64,000 bases of DNA from Misgurnus anguillicaudatus (Eukaryota > Chordata > Actinopteri > Cypriniformes > Cobitidae), in contig NW_027395276.1 of NCBI RefSeq assembly GCF_027580225.2, forward strand, positions 2,153,001 to 2,217,000. The letters are read 5' to 3'. The notes under the pieces are model-generated. The model did not search any database and had not been told where the DNA came from. It saw only the letters and a program-made list of their open reading frames with translations. Shown here piece by piece: positions 22,559 to 32,540 of the stretch (positions within the stretch are counted from its first letter, which is position 1; each line of letters starts with the position of its first letter). The position numbers were made by a program, and so were the translations under genes.

Positions 22559-22594
22559 AAAACAAAAACTTTTCTCTGTTAGCTGGGTTGTCTG

Positions 22595-23815
22595 ATAATA
22601 TGGCAGATGGCAACAGTTGCTAAAGATCGCTCAGAAACAATTAGCAAAGACTCAATTATCTTCAGCTTTGGTTCAGTGAGTTCATTCACCTGCAGGGAGA
22701 GGAAATGATGTATTAGACAGATGACTACTTCCTCTTTTTCTTTGACTGACTGACTTCATAAAGCACCTTTAGCGAAAACGACTGCACAGACAGACACATT
22801 TGCTCACAATCTCCATTTCTCATGCTCTCAGTCGAACCTCATAAGAACAGAAGGCCATCTGGCACTGCAGATATTTCTGCAGGTTATTTACCGAGAATCC
22901 GGATTGCTCGCGGCGTTGCCTCTGTAATTCTTCATCAACTGATGGTTTTATGTTTAATTTGAAGGGAAGTCTTACTTTATCTGATAGAGGTTGCTTTCGC
23001 ATAGCTGGCATCATCCATTTAACATGGCTGACCGGTCTCAAACAAAGCAAGTCACATTCAGTCATGACAAGGTCAAGCCAAGCATGTGTGTGCGTGCGCG
23101 TGTGTCTGGTGTGAATGCTGCATAATCAAAACAAAGACTTATGATTCAGGAACAGAGGCACTGATGTAGTATTGACGTCAGAGGTGAACTTAGAGAAAAG
23201 CAATGAGCTGCATTCCTCCACAGAGACACAGATGCTGAAAATGGCAAAGAACAGCTTTGCACTTTGGGATTTAAATGAAACATTCTGTTCCACTGGTACT
23301 ATAAACGGCAACTTCGGTAACTGCAAAAAGCACTGATTTATTATACAACATAAGCCTACAGATGCCAATTTATTGTTATACTATAGTCAACTGGGGCTGC
23401 GTGGGGTGCCAACCATCTGAGGGTGCATAATTATCAGATCCAATTTGAGCTTTGGATGCTTAAAAAAACCTTGTGCAACTAAACCACGTTACACACCGAC
23501 CGGAAGTGATGTATTTCAGTGTGTTCCAATCAAAACACTGTGCAAGGTAAAAAATTATTATTTGTTTAAGTTATCTGTAACATTTGAATCCTTTAAAAAC
23601 TATTGATTACTGATAAGTAAATTATTAACTATAAATATATTCATAGATTAACGGGTCTTGCGCTTGAATCAGCTTCTCACCCCTGTTGACGATTAAACTG
23701 AAATTTCATCACGACTGCCACTAGGGGGCGAACTCTGACAGTCGCATCGGAATGTAGTGTACAATGGAAAGGGAAATGTTTCCTATATATCTTTAAAACA
23801 TTGATGAAAGAAAAC
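22595..23815. other. Intergenic stretch, nothing recognised
   Basis: Relatively repeat-free 1.2 kb. Open frames at 22820-23065 and 23126-23368 on the minus strand do not resemble a known family. A single-copy character is possible but cannot be shown without comparison. Confidence 0.4.
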
Positions 23816-23822
23816 ATGAATT

Positions 23823-24128
23823 TAGTGCTGGATGATAATTCGATAAAGATAATTTTACAAATATAAAATTCCTCGATAAAACAGTAACGACAGTTCGATG
23901 AGTAATCGATAATGTTTGCACATTTTCATTTCTATTTCATTATTTATTTATTAGGAGAGACCTATGATTTTCGCGATGCGGATAACACGGACGGAATCCA
24001 AATGCACAGAAACATTTTCCTTTTGTGTAATGTTGGACACGCAAACAGGGTTCGTCAAATTATCGATATATCGACTGATATGGAAAACAGTTTCTTGATA
24101 ATTTTTTGGGCCATATCGCCCAGCCCTA
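23823..24128. mobile_element. hAT MITE with TAGTGCTGGATGAT termini (306 bp)
   Basis: The left TAGTGCTGGATGATAATTCG and right CATATCGCCCAGCCCTA are diverged inverted repeats of the TAGGGCTGGGCGATAT type. CATGAATT is duplicated exactly at 23815-23822 and 24129-24136. The interior has ATCGAT words near both ends and no coding capacity. Confidence 0.9.
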
Positions 24129-24229
24129 CATGAATTGCAATATTAGTCATTAGGAGAAGACTGGCTTAATAGGCATAACTTTTAGTTAAAGTAACACAAA
24201 AATATATGTTGATTTGAAGTCATTTTATA

Positions 24230-24352
24230 CAGTGTATTCTGGGATGTTTCAACCCATGGTGAGGTCAAATATGGACATTGTCTAGATTAATTTCAACCAG
24301 TGGGTTGAACAGTTCCAACCATGAGTTGAAACAACCCAGCTTTTTTAGAGCG
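24230..24352. mobile_element. CACTA-type MITE, AACCCAGC family (about 123 bp)
   Basis: The interior repeats words such as CAACCCATGG and GGGTTGAA in both orientations, and the right end ACAACCCAGCTTTTTTAG is the common terminus of fish EnSpm/CACTA-derived MITEs. The left CAGTGTATTCTGGGATG is decayed. Confidence 0.6.
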
Positions 24353-24492
24353 ACTCATTTATGCTAAATCTAAAATTAAAAACATAATTTAAAAATACCA
24401 GAATAAGTAAAAGATCCCCAGAACCTATTCTGGTATTTTATTTTCATCCTGTTGTTTTTTACTTGTTATTGCTTATTTTTAATAAGGCTTAA

Positions 24493-24770
24493 AGGAACAG
24501 TATGTAATAAATTTATATCAATTAATCATAAAATGTCCCTGATATGTCACTAGACATTAAGAAATCATTTTCATTTCAAATACTTATATCACTGACAACA
24601 GTGGTCTGGCCAAGATATTGACATTTAAAAAGTGGAGTTGCAGCCCTCAACTGATGTTTATGTTGTCATGTTGTGTATCGGCCACCAGTTGTGCGATTGC
24701 AGTACCAGTTTTAGCCACAAGTTTTGTTATTGCAATACCAGTTTTGGTCACAATCCTACATACTGTTCCT
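24493..24770. mobile_element. TTAA MITE with AGGAACAGTATGTA termini (278 bp)
   Basis: The left end AGGAACAGTATGTA and right end TACATACTGTTCCT are inverted repeats, with TTAA at 24489-24492 and 24771-24774. The interior holds a short direct repeat (CAGTACCAGTTTTAGCCACA and a diverged second unit). No coding capacity. Confidence 0.92.
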
Positions 24771-24802
24771 TTAATTATTGCTAAATTAAGCTGTTGTGGC
24801 TG

Positions 24803-24917
24803 CTTTCTAAAGAAGCTGGGTTGTTTGAACCCATGGTTGGGTAAAACATAAACAAATCCAACTGTTGGTTTAATTTACTGTAACAAACCAACCATATATG
24901 ATTGTATATATAAATAT
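24803..24917. mobile_element. CACTA-type MITE, left part, split by the L2 LINE
   Basis: AAGCTGGGTTGTTTGAACCC and GTTGGTTTAATTTACTGTAA belong to the AACCCAGC MITE family. The match resumes after the LINE at 27417-27471 with CCATGGGTACAACCCAGC and a TTTAGTG end. The LINE therefore inserted into an older MITE. Confidence 0.55.
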
Positions 24918-27415
24918 CTGGCTGCACACCCCGATAGTGCCTTTATTGCGGCAGGGGATTTTAATCATGTCAACTTAAAATCTGTGCTTCACACGTTCCA
25001 TCGTAATGTGAAATGTGCAACCAGAGGGAACAATATACTAGATCAGGTATATACTAACATAGCGCACGCATATAGAGCTCAGGCGTACCCCCACCTGGGT
25101 CTCTCTGATCATGTTTCACTCCTCTTACACCCCTATTATACCCCAAAGGCCAAAACCACCAGGCCTGTAGTCAGGTCTGTCAGGATATGGCCTGAAGATG
25201 CAATCGTAAGACTTCAGGATTGCTTTGATTCTACTAATTGGGACATTTTCAGGGGCCAAGAAGAGGTGTTGACACATGGCTCTTTGGATGAATTCACTGA
25301 ATCAGTTCTGTATTATATCACCTTCTGTGTGGATATTGTTACATCTTCAAAGCAGGTATGTGTAGCTCCAAACCAAAAACCCTGGATGACACCAAGGCTA
25401 AAATCATTAATTAAGGCTAGGGATATAGCATATAGATCAGGGGACATTGAGGTATACAGTGCAGCTAGGGCAGCTCTCAGAAGAGGCATCAGACATGCCA
25501 AACTGGCATATAAAAACCGTGTTGAGGCACACTTTTACAGCTCCTCAGACCCCCGGCAAGTGTGGGAGGGCATTAGGGCAATCACAGATTATAAGGGGAT
25601 GTTAACTACCCCTGTCAATAGTTGTGCTACCCTAGCTGAGGAATTAAACATCTTTTATGCCCGCTTTGACAGAGATAATAAAGACGCTGTGTTACCCCCT
25701 CTCCCACCCAACGATACGGCACTAGTTTTGTACACCCATGAAGTCAGACGTTGCCTACGCAATATCAACCCGAGGAAAGCAGCGGGACCAGATGGAGTAC
25801 AGGGTCGGGTGCTTAGAGATTGTGCAGCTGAGCTAACACCAGTCTTCACTACCATTTTTAACCTGTCTCTGGCGACCTCATGGTTCCCTGCATGTCTGAA
25901 ATCGGCCACAATAGTCCCAGTCCCTAAGCAGTCGAACATTACAAGCCTTAACGATTATAGGCCAGTGGCACTTACTCCTATCGTTGCAAAATGTTTCGAA
26001 AGATTGGTCATTACGCACATAAAAACTGCAATACCGTCTTCGTTGGATCAATACCAGTTTGCTTACAGGAGGAACAGGTCAACAGAGGATGCCATAGCTA
26101 TGGTGCTACATACTGTGCTGGAACATCTAGAGCATAAGAACACATATGCACGGCTTCTGTTTGTTGATTTTAGTTCAGCGTTTAATACAATTCTGCCAAA
26201 CAAACTACGAAATAAATTACATGAACTTGGACTAGGTACCACATTATGCAATTGGACACTGGACTTTTTAACAAACCGTACACAACATGTTAGAATGGGC
26301 AAGCACACACCCCCCACCCTAACCATCAACACAGGGGCCCCCCAAGGTTGTGTGCTTAGCCCACTTCTTTACACACTTTTTACATACGATTGCACCTCTT
26401 CCTTCCCATCCAACTATGTAATAAAATTTGCCGACGACACAACAGTGCTCGGCCTCATCACTGAGAACAATGAGACTGCATATAGGAAAGAGATCCAACT
26501 ATTAACGGCATGGTGTAGCGGTAATAACCTGATCCTCAACACAAAGAAAACTAAAGAAATCATTGTGGATTTCCGCAAGACTGGACAGCTAAATCACTAT
26601 CCACTCTCCATTGGGAACGAGCTGGTGGAGAGGGTTTCTAGTTTTAAATTTTTAGGTGTGATTGTGACTGAGGATCTGTCGTGGGCGAAAACCGTTGCCT
26701 CTGTAACAGCGAAGGCCCAACAGCGGCTCTTCTTCCTCAGAAAACTAAGGTGGGCAAAACTGCCCCGGGAACTCATGGTTAACTTCTACCATTGTGCAGT
26801 GGAGAGTGTGCTGACCTATGGGTTTCTAGTGTGGTTTGCGTCCTGCACCAGCGCAGAGAAGGAGGCCCTACACAGAGTGGTGAGAACTGCAGGAAAGATC
26901 ATTGGGGTCACTCTCCCAGACATTTCAGCTGTGTATACCTCCCGTTGCATGAATCGAGTGAACAAAATCCTCCAGGACTACTTACATCCAGCACACCACC
27001 TTTTTCAACCACTGCCTTCTGGGAGAAGGTACAGATCCATCAGGGCCAAAACCAGTAGGCTGGCCAAAAGCCTTTACCCCCAGGCAGTCAGGCTACTAAA
27101 TGGACAGTCTATCCACCCTCCACCTATTGGCATCCCTTTGTGATGAGGTCTAAATACCTATGATCTGGACTCTGCATTAGATTTATTTATTTTTGGACTT
27201 ATTAATTATTGCACCAAGCACTTTATTGGACATAGCACTTTAAGGGTTTCTAGGGGTACGTGTAGATTAAGTTGCATGATGGGTTTTAAAAGGGGGGATG
27301 TGATGGAGTGAATGGGTGAACAACTTGAAGCATGTGTCTGTCTGTTTTTGCTCCATCAATATTTCGTTGTTTCTGAAACAATGACAAATAAATAAACTGA
27401 ACTGAACTGAACTGA
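24918..27415 (+). mobile_element. 5'-truncated L2-clade LINE (about 2.5 kb)
   Basis: The element holds the last part of the endonuclease domain, a complete reverse transcriptase, the C-terminal region and a 3' UTR of about 270 bp. The 3' end is a short tandem run of AACTG units at about 27396-27414, as expected for CR1/L2-type LINEs, which lack a poly(A) tail and often end in microsatellite-like units. The 5' cut is near 24918, inside the endonuclease, the usual result of incomplete reverse transcription. No target duplication is clear. It sits in an AACCCAGC-type MITE. Confidence 0.9.
24984..27143 (+). CDS. LINE ORF2 fragment: endonuclease remnant plus reverse transcriptase (L2 clade)
   Basis: This 719-codon frame encodes the enzyme that nicks target DNA and reverse-transcribes the LINE RNA. 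The first ATG is not the true start: the frame stays open upstream, where GDFN at 24954-24965 and the following residues are the end of the endonuclease domain. In the frame, SDH (residues 41-43) closes the endonuclease. AAGPDGV (266-272) and NDYRPVAL (323-330) are finger motifs. FVDFSSAFN (393-401) is motif A, GAPQGCVLSP (451-460) motif B, and FADD (482-485) motif C with the catalytic aspartates. A conserved C-terminal LPSGRRYRSI is at 677-686. No stop or frameshift interrupts it, which suggests a young copy. The true ORF2 start and any ORF1 are missing, so it cannot be autonomous as it stands. The L2 (Maui-like) assignment is by motif wording; other Jockey-group clades are less likely. Confidence 0.9.
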   Translation: MLHTFHRNVKCATRGNNILDQVYTNIAHAYRAQAYPHLGLSDHVSLLLHPYYTPKAKTTRPVVRSVRIWPEDAIVRLQDCFDSTNWDIFRGQEEVLTHGSLDEFTESVLYYITFCVDIVTSSKQVCVAPNQKPWMTPRLKSLIKARDIAYRSGDIEVYSAARAALRRGIRHAKLAYKNRVEAHFYSSSDPRQVWEGIRAITDYKGMLTTPVNSCATLAEELNIFYARFDRDNKDAVLPPLPPNDTALVLYTHEVRRCLRNINPRKAAGPDGVQGRVLRDCAAELTPVFTTIFNLSLATSWFPACLKSATIVPVPKQSNITSLNDYRPVALTPIVAKCFERLVITHIKTAIPSSLDQYQFAYRRNRSTEDAIAMVLHTVLEHLEHKNTYARLLFVDFSSAFNTILPNKLRNKLHELGLGTTLCNWTLDFLTNRTQHVRMGKHTPPTLTINTGAPQGCVLSPLLYTLFTYDCTSSFPSNYVIKFADDTTVLGLITENNETAYRKEIQLLTAWCSGNNLILNTKKTKEIIVDFRKTGQLNHYPLSIGNELVERVSSFKFLGVIVTEDLSWAKTVASVTAKAQQRLFFLRKLRWAKLPRELMVNFYHCAVESVLTYGFLVWFASCTSAEKEALHRVVRTAGKIIGVTLPDISAVYTSRCMNRVNKILQDYLHPAHHLFQPLPSGRRYRSIRAKTSRLAKSLYPQAVRLLNGQSIHPPPIGIPL

Positions 27416-27416
27416 T

Positions 27417-27471
27417 ATTTATATTTTAAGCAAGTTACCAACCATGGGTACAACCCAGCATTTATTTAGTG
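27417..27471. mobile_element. CACTA-type MITE, right part, split by the L2 LINE
   Basis: Continuation of 24803-24917: CCATGGGTACAACCCAGC and terminal ATTTAGTG. Confidence 0.5.
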
Positions 27472-27479
27472 TAGATGGT

Positions 27480-28504
27480 GGGATTGGATGGTTGGGTGGA
27501 TTGATTGATTGATTATTGGATGGACAGATGGACAAACAGACAGTCAGACAGATAGAAAGACAAGAGGAATAATATAAATATCAAACTAAGGTTAAGCATG
27601 TTCTTTCTTGGATCCTGTCATTGAAAAATTGCAAAAGTTTGACTTCATTTAAAGCTCCATTTAGTGCCATAAATCTCTGTGGAGATCTAGAACAATTCAA
27701 TACCACAGAGAGACCCATAATGACATCACACAATAGACCGCAGCTCTTCAGAGCTGGAACAAAGCTGTTCTGTAAATAGAATGCCCCAGGGTGCAGCCTT
27801 TGTAGTGTGCACTACAGCGGGCAGTCAATGATGGGGGTATTTCTGTCAAAGTCCAGTATGAGTCAGCTCTAAATGCTAAAGGCCCAACTGACAGGGCATG
27901 TCATGTTTATCAAAACAAAGAGTGCACAGATGCAGGCACAATATTAACCAGAAGGTACACCCTGGAAACCACTGGTAATATGCAAAGCACTTGAATAACC
28001 TTAGCAACCGCATAAAACTGCCCTGGCAACCACTCACAGCCATAGCAACAATACAGAAAAGCCTATAAAAATCCAAAGCAACAACCTAGCAACAATTTTT
28101 TAAGTCGCAAGCATTTTTGGACCGTAGTCTGTAAATAACTTTAGTGAATATACTGTAGTTGTATTAGCACAAACATCTTATATAGCTGATAGTTTACAGC
28201 AGCTTCGTGTCCAACACATTCTCATTGCAATTACAGTAGTACATATTTTACCGGGTGGCTAATTGTTGTTAATTTGTACAACCACACATTAAAGATACAT
28301 ATGAAGCAGCTACATTTGCGATATGATGCGGTTCACCCCATTACGATGCACGGCGGTCCTTTCGATTCGGTTCAACACAATGTCATTCAATGCTGTATGA
28401 TGCAATGAAAAAATATGATGCTATGCAATATAATATATTTTCCACATATTGGATTTGTACTTTCCAAATAATAGAAGTCACCAGCCACCACTGCAAAAGT
28501 ATGT
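27480..28504. other. Intergenic stretch with low-complexity patches
   Basis: Short runs of TTGATTGATTGATTATTGG and ACAGACAGTCAGACAG lie at 27510-27560. At about 28318-28425 there are repeated GATGC/ATGATGC words, reminiscent of a hAT interior, but no termini. No coding signal. Confidence 0.4.
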
Positions 28505-28512
28505 GATTATAG

Positions 28513-29014
28513 CAGTGCTTCTCAATTATTTTCTGTCACGCCCCCCCCCTAGGAAGAAGTAAACATTTCGCGCCCCCCAACTCTCCGCCGCGACTGTAAA
28601 TAGTATAATTTGTCTATAAAATGACACATCTGCAAAACATTGTATCCTTATTAACATGAAAGAAAACACAAAAATAGAAATATCGATCAACTTACAACAA
28701 AGAATAACTTTATTAACATTGTTTTTTAGTCTGTAACAAAAAAGAATTAAAATGCATAAATTTGCCTGAAAAAAAAAACAATCCTTATTTAAAGTATAAT
28801 ATTTTTTGACCATTTGATACTGAAAAATTAAAAAAGAATTAATAAATAATAAAAAAAACTCAAGCGGCTTATCAGCGTGATTGGTGTGTAATGTCTTTAA
28901 TGTAAAAAAAATCACTTCCTGAAAAAGTATTTTCCCCGGGGTCTCGCGCGCCCCCCCTGGTGTCGCTTCGAGCCCCCCCCCTGGGAGTCCCGCCCCACTA
29001 TTTGAGAAGCACTG
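28513..29014. mobile_element. hAT MITE with CAGTGCTTCTCAA termini (502 bp)
   Basis: The left CAGTGCTTCTCAATTATTTT and right CACTATTTGAGAAGCACTG are inverted repeats, and GATTATAG is duplicated exactly (28505-28512 and 29015-29022), fitting the Buster-type nnnTAnnn pattern. C-rich runs lie inside both ends, as in 18653-18929. A long minus-strand open frame across it (29065-28526) has no transposase features and I treat it as chance. Confidence 0.95.
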
Positions 29015-29024
29015 GATTATAGGA

Positions 29025-29500
29025 ACCGGTAGTTTACTTTTCAGCCATTGGACATAGAGACACAAAATGACTGGTAATACAAAAGATACTAAATTTGGAA
29101 ATTAAATAATCATTTTGTGGCTTCGTGGTTTTTATTCCAGACTCATTTCAAAGTACAAGAATAGATTTTATAAATGTAAGTGTATATGAAAAATATAAGA
29201 GACACATTGATTATAATAGTCATTTTGTACATTTTACAAGAACATTTTAGCTTTGTCATTTAGGGCCTGTGTTCAAGAGGAAATACACGTGTGCATACGG
29301 CAGAAAACGTATCCTAGCCTTTACTGTATAAAGCAGTATGCAGTATGTAATTCTGAGTGTTTAAAATAGTAGTAAATTACATTGCGTGTTTAAATTAAAT
29401 TAACAAGAAGTTTCCAGTTATCATCTCCAAAATAAAACTAGACGTTTTGCATTTTTAAACGTAAAAAATGTTTTTGTCACTCCAATAAATATCACATTTA
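29025..29500. other. Intergenic stretch, nothing recognised
   Basis: AT-rich flank between a hAT element and a SINE/LINE tail; no element ends or coding signal. Confidence 0.4.
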
Positions 29501-29501
29501 C

Positions 29502-29545
29502 TTATTTAGCAGACGCTTTTATCCAAAGCGACTTACAAATGAGGA
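29502..29545 (-). mobile_element. SINE/LINE 3' tail fragment
   Basis: TTTAGCAGACGCTTTTATCC and AAAGCGACTTACAA are the reverse of the GGATAAAAGCGTCTGCTAAA tail shared by fish tRNA-derived SINEs and their LINE partners. No head is present. Confidence 0.75.
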
Positions 29546-29549
29546 ATAC

Positions 29550-30190
29550 AATACTGGGTCATCTTGAAGATCGAGCGTATTGCATTTTGCAATACATTTT
29601 AGGATAGAAAAATACAAATATAAGTTAGTGGGTTACTCTGAACATATCCACAGTGCCAGATAAGCATTCATGTTGATTGTTGAACAATATGTGGGTCAAT
29701 GAATAAACAAGCTTCTAAAAAATGAATGTACCACCTGACACACAGAGTATACCAGCCTACCCATTACTTTAAAGATGATATTTTTGCAGTATTTGAGAGA
29801 ATAATTCCTAATAAAAGGCCCATGATTGCAGTTGTACTACCTTGACATTTGAAATTGTGGGAAAAGGGTTTTTAAATTATCCTAAAACCCCAACATCTAA
29901 GATTCGTGATTTGTTTATAGGAAAGGTTTTGAGCGTAAAATAATGTCATTTTAAACACCATTTTGAGAGAGCAAAACAGAAATGACTGAATTCTGTCAAA
30001 AATACTGAAAATGTATTTAAACTCTAGAATAGTGACACATATCATAAATCCATCAAGTTATTTGTATATGCCCCCGGACACACAAATATGCAATTCATGT
30101 CATTGACCCATGTGTGAAACCAGATTAAAAATTCACTGATGTGGACACATGGTGTGGACATCTCGATCCTGCTTTTAACGGCATGCTGTG
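29550..30190. other. Intergenic stretch, nothing recognised
   Basis: No repeats or coding signal recognised. Confidence 0.4.
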
Positions 30191-30195
30191 TTATA

Positions 30196-31523
30196 TATAT
30201 CTGATTATACAACAGTTCTTTCTGGTTCTCGAATCTGATTGGCTAAGAGCCATACGATATTGTGCTGATAACAGCACTGTAACCTCTTCACCTTTCGTAT
30301 TATTCCGCCACCTAGTGAATGGAGGTCCTAAGCAGGCTCATCTCTGAATGGAAAAACACAGACGCGCTGTTTGAATCACGCTCCGTGTGTCTCATTAGTT
30401 GGCTCATAAATCAGTCTGAATCCCCAATCAGAAGTATTATTCCGTCAAAGATCAGCGCTCTTGGATGTTACGTTACAGTTAATGGGAGTAATGTCTTGTC
30501 ACATCGTGTGGATGATTAACACTTGGAAAGAGGAATATAAACACTCGTTTTTTTTCTGGAGCTATATTTCTTATCAGAACGCGAAAACACCGTGGAACTG
30601 CAGGTAAGCACCGCAGCTTTTAAATGTGGACATTGATCATTTACTTTATCGTGACCTGACTATTAAAACATGTTATGAGATATCGCCACTGATATATTTA
30701 TAAGCAGCATGCAAAAACATCTCTCTGACACTTATAAAAAACAGTTTTATATAGTACTGACAAGAACAAAGTTTAATAATAATAATCGAGTGCTCGTATC
30801 ACGTTAAGAATAAATGAGAACGCAATAGTAACGTTATACAAATAGTTTTATTAACTTTTACCTCGCGCCAAAACAATAACAACACAAAAGACACTAAATA
30901 TGAATTAAAAAACAAGTAATAGTTTGATCATGACACCAAATACTGCTGATTTGATCTCATTTTGACGATCATAAACAAACAAGGCCAACATGAGAGCCAG
31001 GGTATCTCTTTCAGAAATGTAGCCCAGAGAGGGCGGTGGTCAGCGGGGCGAGTGAACACTGATGTCCGCTCATGCTTTGGTTCTCATTCGTACCGAATCT
31101 CACTAAGCAAACGTTCAAACAGGCGCTATCTTTACTAATCGACTGTAGATTTAAATATAATACATATACATTCTCGACTGAACTAATCTTAAAACTACAC
31201 TTTGTGACCAAGAAACGGTAATATAAAGTAACGGCTTTTCTGTCCATTGAGTTGTTATGAGCTTCAAAGCAGCCGAAAGTTTTACCTGTCATTCTGGCCG
31301 CCCTCAAATCCGTGGCGGAAGAAGTAGTTCTCAAACAAAGAGGCTTTTAAAATAACTCCGTTGTTGTTTTCTAGTTTTCGTTTTTCAAACGTGTGCCGTC
31401 GAACTGTTGTATAAAAGCAATATCGCTCTCGGAGTCGTGTGATATAGCTCTATATCATCACGGCTGTGATTGCCGTGATGATATAGAGCTATATCACACT
31501 CCTACTCGAGCGATATTGCTTAA
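30196..31523. mobile_element. DNA element with TATACAACAGTTC ends and a palindromic 3' segment
   Basis: TATACAACAGTTC near 30200 is inverted at 31400-31413 (GAACTGTTGTATA). Directly beyond lies a strong palindrome, 31416-31521, bounded by AAGCAATATCGCTC and GAGCGATATTGCTT. The left segment TCTGGTTCTCGAATCTGATTGG is a common cyprinid repeat start. Whether the palindrome is part of the same element or a separate insertion is not settled. Confidence 0.55.
31437..31499. repeat. Perfect 28-bp hairpin with 7-nt loop
   Basis: Bases 31437-31464 pair without mismatch with 31472-31499 around the loop TGTGATT. Each arm also carries an inner near-palindrome (GATATAGCTCTATATC), so DNA cruciform or RNA hairpin formation is plausible. 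Confidence 0.95.
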
Positions 31524-31529
31524 TTAAAT

Positions 31530-32008
31530 CCTTGTGATGTCAAAAGGGGATCTTAATTAAATAATCCTCGGGATGTCTTACAAAGACCCAGGATCTCGTA
31601 ATTAAAATGGACATAATAACAGATTGGACATGTTGGTAATTATGTTATGTTCTGGTGTAAACAACTAAAACACACACCTGAAACTAAATCATCGTCAGAT
31701 ATCATCGTCACCCATATAATTAAACAAACCCATGTCTAATAAGTAATTAGATTTATTAATTATAAGCAAAAAATAATTAGATTTGAATGCAATATGTAAA
31801 AGACTGAAAATATGAAATATAGGCTTACCTGTACTGAAAGATTTAGTCTTTTAGCATCAGAAACAGCTGTTTTCATGAAAATGATGGTTAAATGAACGGA
31901 AAGAAAGAACCAATCACAACTCAGTATTTAAATTGATAAAAGAAAAAACAATTACACTTTATTTTGATAGTCTACGTTGGGCAATCTATTTATGATAAAT
32001 AACTTTGT
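31530..32008. other. Intergenic stretch
   Basis: Near 31955, TTACACTTTATTTTGATAGT resembles the tip of the foldback-type repeat seen at 12074, as a solitary end. Nothing else recognised. Confidence 0.4.
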
Positions 32009-32011
32009 TTA

Positions 32012-32466
32012 AGGGGACTTATCATGAAAATCTCACTTTATCATGTTTAAGTGATATAATTGGGTCCTCAGTGCTTCTATCAACCTAGAAAATATGATAA
32101 AGAACAACCCAGTAACTTTTGGTAAATCATTTTCTGCAAGAAATGTGGCTCTCCTTGTGATGTCAAAAGGGGATCTTATTTACAATAAAACCGCCCCTTA
32201 TTCTGCATTATCCAACCACGGCACTGCCATTTAGTGTAGAGACAAGGAGAGAGAAAGAGAAAAAAATACAACACAATTGCGTTTTAAATTTCAACAAACC
32301 ACCATTATGGTGATCAGTGTTTGCATTTCATCAGCTCATTTGCATTTTAAAGGACAAACCAAAATTTTTGCTCACACATACAAAGTGGCAGTTTCAAGAT
32401 GTTATAATAAATTATCTAACTTTTTATATGAACTCTGTAATCTTAAAGTCTTGTGAAATGTCCCCT
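32012..32466 (+). mobile_element. TTAA MITE, copy related to 17682-18187 (455 bp)
   Basis: The ends AGGGGACTTATCATGA and GAAATGTCCCCT are inverted repeats. TTAA follows the right end (32467-32470); the left flank reads TTTA, one base off. Shared words with 17682-18187 and 47662-48180 include TTGGGTCCTCAGTGCTTCTA and the GGTGATCAGTGTTTGCATTT module. Confidence 0.85.
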
Positions 32467-32540
32467 TTAATGTTAAGCAAATGTTTCAATGACGTCATTG
32501 TTGCTGGCTGCCTATTTAAAGCGAAACATTTTATAATTTG

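Larger units (their letters stand above)
20460..22590. mobile_element. CCAGCCAACAGAGAAAAGTT repeat, copy 2, split by two insertions
   Basis: Segments 20540-20836, 21348-21448 and 22559-22590 are collinear with the uninterrupted copy at 9450-9880. The right end AACTTTTCTCTGTTAGCTGG is the inverse of that copy's left end. Between the segments lie a MITE (20837-21347) and a hAT element (21449-22558). Removing both restores a continuous match. The left limit near 20460 is approximate. Confidence 0.65.

Noticed and set aside
25313..26332. Minus-strand open frames over the LINE
   Set aside because: They are opposite-strand shadows of the reverse-transcriptase frame.
28526..29065. 179-codon minus-strand frame
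   Set aside because: It spans almost exactly a hAT MITE with perfect target duplication, includes its terminal C-rich runs, and has no transposase motif.
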